A stretch of DNA of 11,457 nt from Parachlorella kessleri (GCA_001598975.1 BBXU01000490.1:1-11457); one strand, 5' to 3'; shown: positions 1 through 11,274, counted from the first letter of the stretch. Program-made: numbers and translations. The notes: a model not told the origin generated them from the letters alone.

Positions 1-347
1 GTGTCGGCTGCCAGTATTGCACGAGGTGGTGTGGAGTGTGTCAGGAGGGGAGGAAGGGGGGCCGCGCAGAGTGAGGCATGCGCAGCCAACCACGTTGTGC
101 TGCGGGGCGGCCTGGCGCCTCTGCCCAGCAGGAATCGCTGCAGCCTGTGAGCAACCTGGCTCAGCCTGCTGTCGGGCCATCAGCCCTGCAGTCTTGATGT
201 GCTGGTCCTTTACCCCCTTCTGGGGTCCCGCCCCCCGGTAGTCTGCCTTCCAGCCTGCACCCCTTGGCTCGCTGAAGCACACATAGCACCCCCCACGCCA
301 CGCCACGCCCGCTGATAACCCCTGGACCTGCTCGCGCCCTGCTGCAG
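1..347 (+). other. 3' part of an NNT intron (5' end outside window)
   Basis: No stretch here encodes the transhydrogenase residues expected just before the first recognised exon (the family has a Thr-Gly-Ser turn there). The segment ends in a good acceptor, CTGCTGCAG, at 339-347, and the next base completes a split codon that fits the family glycine. I therefore read all of it as intron. Short open frames cross it but none resembles a known protein. A small missed exon cannot be excluded. Confidence 0.65.
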
Positions 348-3657
<3,310 letters not shown>

Positions 3658-3984
3658 GTTTACCAAAAATGGATTCCAGGAATCAAGGCATTTCCTTTAT
3701 GCATACGTGGGCTGCCAGCTAGCGGGCTGCCTGTTGAACGACTTTCATGCTTGAACTCGCACTTTCTTGCGAGGGGCCTCGGATGTGCCATTTGATTTTT
3801 GCCTGGCCCCGGGCATTATATCGTTGAGTGGAGGCGCAGCAGCCCTCGCCGCGCTGAGTGGTGGGTGGTGGCGGTCGAAGAGCAACACATGGCATGAGGC
3901 GGGCGGTGCCCGCAAGCCAGCGAAGTTTTCAACTGATGGCGCAGGTAAAACGATTGTTGTGTGTTCCTTGTGGGTGGCTGTTTT

Positions 3985-3989
3985 TGTAA
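3985..3989 (+). terminator. TGTAA poly(A) signal candidate 1 for NNT
   Basis: TGTAA is the usual poly(A) signal in chlorophyte algae. This one lies about 330 bases after the NNT stop codon and follows a T-rich run. Cleavage would be expected roughly 10-20 bases downstream. Confidence 0.5.
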
Positions 3990-4330
3990 CTGCCACTGTT
4001 GTCTTTGTATCGCTGTGGGATGTTATGATGAGCACGTAGAAGCAGGTACTATGCGTGGTGCGAGGGACTGTCGTTGCTCTTCTGGGAGATATATATGTGT
4101 ACAGCGCCTGTGCTGCCAGCGCTTCTGCCAAGCCGATGTGTCCGGGTCTTGGGTGCCAATGCCTTTGGTCACTTGTGACCTTCGGTCCTGAAATCCCATT
4201 GCATTTTCAACCCTGTTGGAGTGGGCTACCTGTTGAAGCTCGGGTGTGGTTTGCCTGAGTGTCTACCCCCTACTACTGTGTACTGCTGTTTGTTATCTTT
4301 GTTGCGCACTGACGTCCCCCCTCGTCCCTC

Positions 4331-4335
4331 TGTAA
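4331..4335 (+). terminator. TGTAA poly(A) signal candidate 2 for NNT
   Basis: This is a second TGTAA, about 675 bases after the NNT stop. Use of this site would give a longer 3' UTR, which is still normal for green algae. I cannot tell from sequence which of the two is used. Confidence 0.5.
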
Positions 4336-4762
4336 TAGAGAGATCCAAGCATTGTCACCATACTGCCGCTGTTGCTAGTCCTCTGAGTTCCTTCGGATAG
4401 CCCCACAGGGTTTTGGGTAGCAAAGCTGCTGGTGCCCACTAGGGTGCTGTCTTATTCGCCGCTTGCGGCATCTGCTGCTCTGCATCCAGCACTGACAATT
4501 CAAACCTTCCACCCTCCCGCTGGCACAGCATATGCAACCATCAAGTCTGCAACCCCTCTGCCATGCGTACTACGTAATACCTAGCGTAGCTTGATTCTTT
4601 CATTCTTGCTTGGCCACCATGTGTCAGGACGGCATTGCTGCAAAACCCTTGCTGTCACGTGCATCTCATCTTTTTTCCTCAGAGCATACCTTGCGTCCAA
4701 CATTTCACAGCCATCCTCCCCTGTCGGAGCGAGGTGGCAGTGAGCCAGTCCAAGGGTTGGGT

Positions 4763-4786
4763 AATTTTCCAAAATGTTGGAAATTT
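4763..4786. repeat. Imperfect inverted repeat upstream of ATAD1/Msp1 gene
   Basis: AATTTTCCAA (4763-4772) faces TTGGAAATTT (4777-4786) across a 4-base loop. Nine of ten positions pair, with one T-T mismatch. It lies about 207 bases before the start codon, so it could be a promoter element or a 5' UTR hairpin. An A/T-rich chance match is also possible. Confidence 0.35.
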
Positions 4787-4992
4787 TGTGCCCTCAATGG
4801 CCCCCTATGTGTGAAGCGTTGCTCCGTTGTTCAGGTATTGTCCTCGATCTGATCAACAAGGTTGAGAAACTCCAATCAGAAGCTCTGAACGGTCTTCTTA
4901 CACCACTGTGCACCGCTCCAAGGTTGCATTGATTGCAGACAACCTGCAGAGCCCGAGCCTGGAAAGTTCCACTGTGAAAGTGCTTCGCAACC

Positions 4993-7900
4993 ATGGCTCC
5001 TCAAGCATCGGCTTCAAATGCTAGCAAACGCACACAGATACTGGTGGAGGTGAGTACGACGGCTTGAGGAGATACCAGAGGTTCCCCTGAAGGCAGCATA
5101 GCTCTTACAGATGTCCAACTGTGGATACGTGCAGGTGGCCTACCTGGGAATCAGCATGCTTGGGTCCTGGCTAATACTGCGCTGGGCTCTCAAGCAGCTA
5201 GACCCCAACAAAGCCAACAAAGCGAGAGTGAGTCTGCGTGCAGTGGTACAGTGAGCTGCTTGTGTCAGATGCAGGGTACCCCGCCTTGCCAGCTCGTGAG
5301 CAACTGTAGGACACACGGGTCTTGTTTTGTGCAGGCGCAGCTGCGCAAAAAGGAAATTGAGAAGAGGTTGGGCAGGCCGATACAGACTGATGGCAACTAT
5401 GAGGACGTGAGTAAGGCTAGCTGGCAAACTGCACACTGCGGGCAGCGGCCGTGCAGTATTATGCCTTAAGCATCTGGTAGCAGCCTGGTGCACCCAATAG
5501 TGGATTCTAAGAAACAGTGCATGCAACTGGGAGGTTGTTGACCTTTGCAGATTATAGCAAATGAGGTAGTGAACCCTAGGACGATAAGCGTGCAGTTGGC
5601 GGACATTGGGGGCCTTGACCACATTATTGAAGACCTGGTGAGTAGGGGCTTGCGTGGTGCACCGCCAGTCTGACATGCCGTTCCTGAGCACTTACCACAT
5701 GCACCGAGCCCCTCCGCCTAGCATACAAACTATGCGTTTTGGGCATGTACCATGTGGGCAGCTAGCATATGTTGTCGCTGAGGGCTATGCCGGCGAGTTC
5801 AGTTGGAGTATCTGGGTTGCTTGTGGGAGGAGTTGTCTGAACCTTGTGCGGGGTTAGTCAGTGGTAGTCGGTGGCTCTGGCCCACCGCCTGGCCCGCTTT
5901 TGGTTGTTCTGTGTCCATCGCTCACCCCACAGGGAGGGGAGCACTGAAGGCCTCAGTGAGAAACATCAGCCACAAACCTGTGGTTCTGCCACGCTTTGCA
6001 GAGGCGCAATATTATCACCCCTATGATGGAGCCGACGCTGTTCAGGACGACCCTGCTGCGCCAGAAGCGTGGCGTGCTGTTGTACGGACCTCCAGGCACC
6101 GGCAAAACCATGCTGGCCAAAGTGGGTTTTTTGGGGGAAAGGAGGGAGGAGTGCAGATGACTAGTGCACCTTGAACCATTCTATAGCAAGAAACGAAATG
6201 AGCTGCAGCATGGGTTACATGCGGGCCCTGTCAGTCAGTAGCAGGGTCCGCGACCCCCGTGGTGCCAGAGTAACCCACTTGTTGCAACATCCGCGCGGCT
6301 CCTGCATGCCCGCGGGTGATCTATTACCTTGGGACAGTCTCCAATATGCGGCAGTCCCCAGTGTAGACTCCCACAGAGGCGCCTTCCAATTGTGACTGCT
6401 TGTGCTGCGGGTGCCGCGCCTGCAGCTGCCTCATCCAACCTGAGGCTAGCTGCTGCACCTCACCTGGGATTCCCTCCGCTGCCACCCTCCTGCGGTGACA
6501 GCTCCTGCACGACCCTGCCCACCCCGCAGCCGCTTGGTGTTGCTGTTCTCGCTCCCACCCAGTGCTTGTTTGCGTGTCCAGGCGCTGGCCAGGGAGTGCG
6601 GCGCGTGCTTCATCAACCTCAAGGCCTCCACCCTCCTCAGCAAGTGGTACGGCGACACCAACAAGCTCATCGCGGCTGTCTGGTCGCTGGCCTACAAGCT
6701 GCAGCCGTGCATAGTCTTCATAGGTGGGTGGGTGGGGGGGGGGGGCTGTTTGGGTTAGCTCATCTCCGGGGGGTGAGGGAGGCGGGGGCCAGGTGGGGGA
6801 GACACTTGGTGTGATGGGCGGTTGATTGTCCACCTGCTGTGATGCATGCCGGCAACCTCGGTGTGCGGTCCTTGCCTGCCTACCCAGCCTAGTGTGGATC
6901 AGTGCCAGCTGTGCTCCTGGCGAGAACTGGCCGCTGGGGTTGCAACCACTGTGCCGCAGATGAGGTGGATGCTCTGCTGGGGACCCGGAGGTCCATGGAG
7001 CACGAGGCAACCACCGCCATGAAGACAGAGTTCATGCAGGCAAGGCCTTCCTCCCCCGGGCATGCAGCACTGCCCTTGTGTGCCGGCCGCCCAGCAGGGG
7101 CACGCTGTGGCATCGACTGTGTGCTTGGGATGGGCCGCCAGTCTTCATCTGGTAGGGATGCTGTTGCCCTATGTATTTGGAGCCTTGCCAGCCGCAAGCT
7201 GCTTGGCGGGGCCTGCTATGTCAGTTTGCCACCCCGCACCCAGGCATCCGGCTACGGGGGCAGCAGGGGTGTCGATCATGGCTCAGTAGGACTGGAGGCA
7301 AGAGGTCACCTGGGTGCATGCTCAAGCTCTTGCGCCGCCCCGCGTGCTGCCCGCAGCTGTGGGAGGGGTTTGAGACAGCCTCCAATCAGATTGTGGTGCT
7401 GGGGGCCACCAACAAGAAGGACTCGCTGGACGATGCGGTGATGCGGCGTTTCTCGCTTCAGTACGAGGTTAGTTGCGTGGGTGGGTGGGTGGGTGGGTGA
7501 GCAAGCACAGTCTGGGCATGGGTGGGTGGGTATATGCCTGTGGGTGGGTTTGTCCTTATTGGCCTGCGCTGGAGGTTGGTCGGCTGTGGCTGGCAGTACT
7601 GCTGGTATCTGGCATGTTTTGAGCATGCCTTCTCCTTGCGGGTGCACTCTGGGGCAGCAGCAGCTGCAGGAGGCCCTGGTGCGGATCGCTTCTGTACCGC
7701 AGCAGCAGCAGTTGTATAAGGCAACGGCCCGCTGTGCTGCCTGGGTCCTGATGGACGAGCAGAACTCCCATGCTAGGAGGACCTCCACTGGTGCTGCTCC
7801 ATTGCCTGCCTGGGCCCCTTCCTGCTGCGCAGATCAAGCTGCCTGAGCAGGATCAGCGGCGCAGCATCCTGCAGCTGACGCTGATGCGGCACCAGGTCGA

Positions 7901-9337
7901 GATGGAGGGGCGGCAGGTGCAGGGCATTGATGCCGACCTCCTGGCTGACAGGTGGGTGGAGCAATGCTAGGGATGAGCGGAGTGGCCAGGCATCCACCGG
8001 CCCGTGGTTGTGTGGTAGCAGGGTGGTGTGCAGCTGTGGTGGCGCCATTGTTGGCGTTTGGCTGGTGGTGGCTCTCGGCTGCATGTGGGGTAGTTGGGGT
8101 TTCGCCTGGCTGCTTGTGTACTGCATGTTGCGTTGGTCTCCCCCACCCCGGCCTGTCTGTTGATGCCCCACCCTCGTCGATCCTACCAGGGTTTGGAAGT
8201 TTTCCGTGGACATGCCGGACAACCCTCCCCCTCTTCAATCGGTAGGCAGTACGACCCATGGGTGGACGCAAGTATTGCAGCATCCATCGGCCCTGCCTCT
8301 ACCCTCCTTCCACCCTGCCCCTGCGCAGGCTGATGTGCAACAGTGCCGGCCTGCGCGTGCAGCCCCTAGCGCACCTTGCGGAGCGTACCGAGGGCTTCAG
8401 CGGCAGCGACCTGAACGAGCTGTGCAGCCAGGCGGCCACCATGCCGGTGCACGAGGCCATCGCGGAGCGGGAGAGGTGAGGTGGGGGGGTGGGGCTGGAG
8501 CCCGGCTGGGGATGGGGTGTTAGTTCGGGGTGGTGGCCCACGTGCGTCGGGCTGGGGTGGTTTGTGTGGCATAGCTAAGGCGGTGTTGGTGTGCCTGTTA
8601 CGGGTTGGGGTGGATCCACGGTACGTTAGCCGCTGTATTTGGCACAGCCATGTTAGAGTTGGTGGCGCGGGTTGTGATAAGATGAGGCAGCCCTGGCTCA
8701 CTGCACCTCTCACGGAAATCCCCTTACCCCACCCCTGCACGTCTCCCTGGCCTTCCAGGAATCGGCAGGGTGTACGGGAGGGCACGCTGCCACTCGATAC
8801 AGACATGGAGTCGCTGATTGTGGAGCCCCTCTCGCTGCGCCACTTTGAGACAGTCCTGGAGACGTTCCACCCGCCCTCACGCGCTGCGCAGCAGGAGCAG
8901 CGCCGGCGGCAGCAGGAGAGCCACGGTGCGGGCGGGCAGGAGCTGATCCGGCAGATTATCATGGGCCTACAACTGGTGCGTGGCCCTGCTGCTGGTGGTG
9001 CTGGTGTGTAGTATTGACGCTTCAGCATGCGTATGGAGTGTGTGTCTGTGTGCATGCGCCATGCGTGCTCCCGTGCTGCGGGTTCCCTGCCTGCCTGCCG
9101 GCCCTGCCCCCTCTGGAGGGCCTGTGCGTGTGGACATATGCACGCACAAGGGCCTTGGACGCAGGCGATCCGCCTCGCTTCACCCTGGTTCTATGTGCAT
9201 CTACCGGGGAGCGACCCTGCCGGGATTTCCTGGACCACACTGCACACCCTGGGGTGTGGGTCAGCCCATGCGAGTGCCGATGTCTGCAGGCCGTGAACGA
9301 ACCCTTGGTCCCGACAAATGGCGAGGAGCTACCCTGA
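4993..9337 (+). CDS. ATAD1: Membrane-anchored AAA ATPase, Msp1/ATAD1 family
   Basis: Family members pull mislocalised tail-anchored proteins out of the mitochondrial outer membrane and peroxisomes using ATP. Twelve exons join in frame to 430 residues: 4993-5049, 5135-5227, 5335-5406, 5551-5637, 6002-6121, 6582-6723, 6960-7039, 7357-7467, 7833-7951, 8329-8475, 8759-8975, 9290-9337. The ATG sits in ACCATGG and is followed by a membrane helix (about 17-36) and a K/R-rich linker, as in ATAD1. Walker A GPPGTGKT is at 132-139, pore loop KWYGDT at 164-169, Walker B IVFIDE at 187-192 (split by intron 6), the second pore-loop segment [10 protein letters not shown] at 203-212, sensor 1 GATN at 233-236, arginine fingers Arg247-Arg248, and sensor 2 GFSGSDL at 316-322. 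All catalytic residues are present. The C-terminus has a Gln/Arg-rich run near 385-396. Intron 7 is GC-AG. About 23 residues (283-305) look inserted relative to ATAD1 and may reflect alternative splice sites. Katanin or fidgetin relatives are unlikely given the N-terminal helix. Confidence 0.93.
6724..6760 (+). repeat. G-rich tract with 12-G run at the 5' splice site of ATAD1 intron 6
   Basis: Intron 6 opens with GTGGGTGGGTG and runs into twelve consecutive G (6734-6745), then another GGG at 6751-6753. The tract could fold as a G-quadruplex in DNA or pre-mRNA directly beside the donor. Long G homopolymers are also prone to sequencing length errors; here that would not alter the protein because the run is intronic. 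Confidence 0.7.
7040..7356 (+). other. GC-AG intron 7 of ATAD1 gene
   Basis: The exon ends ...ATGCAG and the intron opens GCAAGG; it closes with CCCGCAG before CTGTGGGAG. The join gives [11 protein letters not shown], matching ATAD1 FMSLWDGLDT without gap. No GT donor nearby gives that join. The 317-base intron has no stop codon in the incoming reading frame, and its length is not a multiple of three. Confidence 0.85.
7479..7498 (+). repeat. (GGGT)5 G-quadruplex candidate in ATAD1 intron 8
   Basis: Five GGG runs separated by single T bases start 11 bases after the donor of intron 8 (donor at 7468). Single-base loops make this among the most stable intramolecular quadruplex types. Further GGGTGGGTGGG and GGGTGGG clusters follow at about 7522-7550. 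Confidence 0.8.
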
Positions 9338-9557
9338 CTGCAAGATTAATCCTTGGAACCCCTTCGCCGCGGGGGGCGTGTTGCAGTCATGGTTGCTTGC
9401 TTACTTACCCTTCTGTTGCCTACGCACATAATTGCTCATGTGGGCTGTGTCAGCTGGTCACGGTGTCGTGCTTGCGGCCGGGGTCCAGTTGATATGGCTA
9501 TTGGCCATAGACTCGTTCCCTGGTAAATGCTTAAAGCAGAACGCGGGCGAGTGCATC

Positions 9558-9566
9558 AGTGCACCT
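9558..9566 (+). repeat. AGTGCACCT direct repeat, copy 1
   Basis: The 9-base motif AGTGCACCT occurs here and again at 9628-9636, offset by exactly 70 bases. It contains the palindrome GTGCAC. Both copies lie between the AAA ATPase stop and the NEET start, so they may be a paired regulatory element; chance is possible. Confidence 0.35.
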
Positions 9567-9607
9567 CCTTCCTGTCCTTCTTAGTCCGGGCGTTAATCTA
9601 TGATCTT

Positions 9608-9640
9608 AAATATATGTATATATTTGTAGTGCACCTACAA
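9608..9640. promoter_or_regulatory. Two abutting palindromes upstream of the NEET gene
   Basis: AAATATA (9608-9614) and TATATTT (9619-9625) form a perfect 7-base inverted repeat around TGTA. TTGTAG (9624-9629) and CTACAA (9635-9640) form a perfect 6-base inverted repeat around TGCAC, sharing two bases with the first. The A/T-rich arm could act as a TATA region about 260 bases before the ATG. Function is inferred from position only. Confidence 0.4.
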
Positions 9641-9880
9641 CCCAACACTTAACCCCGAGGCTACGTGTACTGGAACCTCAACTTTAGAAAACTCCAGCTT
9701 CACCGAACAGCCACCACGCCGTTCTCGTATCCCTTTTCCCTGAGCCAGGCTGGCAGTTCATGCACGACATAAGGGGGTACTGCGCTTGGGTGATCTCATG
9801 CGTGATCTAGCCATCCCACCACAAATGCGTTAGTTTAGTTCTTCGCCTCAGTTCGCCACGTTTCAACCAGTCTTTAAACC

Positions 9881-10896
9881 ATGGCTTGTGCTCTCCGTGT
9901 GGCTGGCCTGAAGCCCAGGCTGCCTGTGGCCACCAGGCAGGTGAGCCCTGCGAGGATGTGGGACTGCATAGACGGGTCACAAGGGCAGCGGAAGAGCGAC
10001 TCGGCACTGTGTCCTGCAGCTGTCAATTAGCCCAGCGGGGCATGATCTGAGGACTGCCAAGAACAGCCGTGACAAGTCATTGGCCTTTTTCAAAGAGATA
10101 GCAGTCTGTGTTGTCGCTTGCCACTTATAGACGACAGGTCTGGCTCTCCCTTCCACTCTGCAGGGCCGTGGCTTGGCTGTTGTGAGGGCTTCAGCGAACG
10201 GCCACATAAACCCTGACATCAAGAAGGACGTGGACAAGGCAAGCTGCCAAAGAGTAGTGTCAGACTTTGCAGCTCCCACACTGGCAGTGCTAAGCCAGTG
10301 AGCTGAAGGTTGGGCCCCAAATCTTTCGTAGGTTCTGATATTAGTTTGGTGCCACGCCTGTGCAGGTTGTTGATATTGTTGAGGTATCCAACATTGAGAA
10401 GCAGGTAAGCAGAAAGCTATAGGAGATGGATAGTTATGGGAGCAGTGTAGTAGGCTCCGGAACACTTCCAGTCAACAGCAATGCTAGCACTGCCGTTGAT
10501 GAATAGAATGGTACTTTTTCCCTGCAGCCAGTTTGACTGTGGGCAAGCCAGCTGTGGCCCTATCTATAGCATGGAGTCGAGCTAACCTGTGCTGCCCCTT
10601 CTGCAGGCTGTGTATTGTCGGTGTTGGAGGCAAGTACTACTGATAGAGAATCTAGTAGAGAAATTACCACGGCAGTGCTCGTTTTCCATGCACAGCAATA
10701 AGCCTTCTTCCTATTATTGTGTCGTTGGTCACAAAGCTGGTGTTTGTTATCCGCGGGATCCTTTGGATGCAGTTGACACCTTTGAGCCAGACCTTTCTGC
10801 AGGTCCAAGACCTTTCCTAACTGCGACGGAACCCACGTGAAGCACAATAAAGAAACCGGAGATAATGTTGGCCCGGTTATAATAAAAAAGTCCTGA
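9881..10896 (+). CDS. NEET: NEET protein with CDGSH-type 2Fe-2S domain
   Basis: NEET proteins bind a labile 2Fe-2S cluster through three Cys and one His and act in iron, Fe-S and redox homeostasis; the plant member is in chloroplasts and mitochondria. Five exons join to 96 residues: 9881-9940, 10164-10238, 10366-10404, 10607-10629, 10803-10896. The ATG lies in AAACCATGG. Residues 1 to about 33 are Ala/Arg/Val-rich without acidic residues and contain VVRASA, like an algal plastid transit peptide. INPDIKK (36-42) and KVVDIV (45-50) match plant NEET. The domain has ligands Cys62, Cys64, Cys73 and His77 in [17 protein letters not shown], then [12 protein letters not shown] to the end. Ser of CDGSH is Thr here, a conservative change. 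Arabidopsis NEET is slightly longer. Introns 2 and 4 are GC-AG, and intron 4 separates Cys62/Cys64 from Cys73/His77. Codons are less G/C-ending (58 of 96) than in NNT. Plastid versus mitochondrial targeting is unsettled. Confidence 0.93.
10239..10365 (+). other. GC-AG intron 2 of NEET gene
   Basis: The exon ends GTGGACAAG and the intron opens GCAAGC; it ends TGTGCAG before GTTGTTGAT. The join gives KKDVDK-VVDIVEV, matching the plant NEET DKVVDSV region. No GT donor near 10238 preserves the frame and the protein. Retention would reach a TGA within the intron. Confidence 0.85.
10630..10802 (+). other. GC-AG intron 4 of NEET gene, inside the cluster motif
   Basis: Exon 4 ends TGGAG, the intron opens GCAAGT, and it closes TCTGCAG before GTCCAAGACC. 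The split codon AG/G gives [14 protein letters not shown], the exact family spacing. AG|GCAAGT matches the known consensus for GC-AG donors. A GT alternative at 10634 joined to an AG at 10808-10809 would delete one residue between the ligands and was rejected. Confidence 0.88.
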
Positions 10897-10913
10897 TACT
10901 GAGAGGCCGTCAA

Positions 10914-10918
10914 TGTAA
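10914..10918 (+). terminator. TGTAA poly(A) signal for NEET gene
   Basis: TGTAA lies 18 bases after the NEET stop codon. If used, the 3' UTR would be very short (about 30-40 bases). A second TGTAA at 11256-11260 could give a 3' UTR of roughly 370-380 bases that includes the tandem repeat. Confidence 0.5.
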
Positions 10919-11036
10919 GCAGCAAGATATTAGGTAAGCTCCCAAACACGCCTTCCCATAACTGCTGTGATATTTTGTAGCCAATGGCATGGCCGTTCAG
11001 CTTGTTGTGACCTGCGCATTTTTGTTCGACAGCTAC

Positions 11037-11274
11037 GGAGGTAGTGCTCGAATGTCCTGGAGCAAGAGAAGTTGAGAGTGTAGGGCCGAGGACACTGTGT
11101 TATAAACGTGTGTGATGGAGGTGGTGCTCGCATGACCTGGAGCAAGAGAAGTTTAGTGTGGGCACAATGACACTGTGTCATAAGCTTGTGCAACGGAGGT
11201 GGTGCTCGCATAACCTGGAGCAAGAGAAGTTTAGAGTGTGGCCATAATGACAATGTGTAATAAATTTGTGCCAC
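11037..11274. repeat. Three-copy ~80-base tandem repeat
   Basis: Copies begin at 11037, 11117 and 11195 (80, 78 and 80 bases) and each opens GGAGGT(A/G)GTGCTCG. An 18-base core, CCTGGAGCAAGAGAAGTT, is identical in all three (first copy 11056-11073). The second halves diverge but keep an A(C/A)TGTGT(T/C/A)ATAA motif. The first 40 bases of copies 2 and 3 differ at a single position, so they are more recent than copy 1. No family is recognised. Confidence 0.9.

Larger units (their letters stand above)
3658..4992 (+). other. NNT 3' UTR and ATAD1/Msp1 upstream region
   Basis: These 1,335 bases carry no protein I recognise. The first part should be the NNT 3' UTR, with TGTAA poly(A) signals at 3985-3989 and 4331-4335. 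The remainder should be the promoter and 5' UTR of the AAA ATPase gene. It is less G/C-rich than the NNT exons. It contains an imperfect inverted repeat at 4763-4786. No clear TATA box was found. Open frames on both strands here (for example 3745-4131 on the minus strand) have no recognisable domain. Confidence 0.7.
9338..9880 (+). other. ATAD1 3' UTR and NEET upstream region
   Basis: These 543 bases contain no recognisable coding sequence. They must hold the 3' end of the AAA ATPase transcript and the promoter and 5' UTR of the NEET gene. I find no TGTAA on the + strand here. An A/T-rich segment at 9606-9625 contains TATA-like sequence and two abutting inverted repeats, and a 9-base motif is repeated at 9558 and 9628. 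Confidence 0.7.

Noticed and set aside
3745..4131. 128-residue minus-strand frame whose C-terminal end has a basic run like a nuclear localisation signal
   Set aside because: The basic run is short, no domain or conserved pattern is visible, and the location is the NNT 3' UTR.
5111..5134. Earlier acceptor (TTACAG at 5105-5110) for ATAD1 exon 2
   Set aside because: It would add eight residues in frame (24 bases) just before the membrane helix; the acceptor at 5134 gives the family-like length. RNA could still show both.
5140..5691. 183-residue open frame on the minus strand
   Set aside because: It runs antisense across ATAD1 exons 2-4 and their introns, has no recognisable domain, and the + strand gene explains the region fully.
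6324..7010. 228-residue open frame on the minus strand
   Set aside because: It is antisense to ATAD1 exon 6 and intron DNA, Pro/Gln-rich as expected from G/C-rich shadow frames, and matches nothing known.
8366..9055. 229-residue open frame on the minus strand
   Set aside because: It is antisense to exons 10 and 11 of ATAD1; its length follows from the scarcity of stop codons in G/C-rich DNA.
10634..10809. GT-AG alternative for NEET intron 4 (CAA|GTACTA to CCAAG|ACC)
   Set aside because: It keeps the frame but replaces Arg-Ser-Lys-Thr with Arg-Gln-Thr and shortens the spacing between iron-sulfur ligands by one residue, while the GC-AG choice gives the exact family spacing.
10930..11274. Minus-strand frame with a repeated Leu-rich peptide across the tandem repeat
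   Set aside because: Units of 80, 78 and 80 bases do not keep one reading frame between copies, so the repeat is not under coding constraint.
11037..11274. Repeat array considered as CRISPR
   Set aside because: The similar and dissimilar parts do not form short identical repeats with unrelated spacers of even length, there are no cas genes, and the window is eukaryotic.
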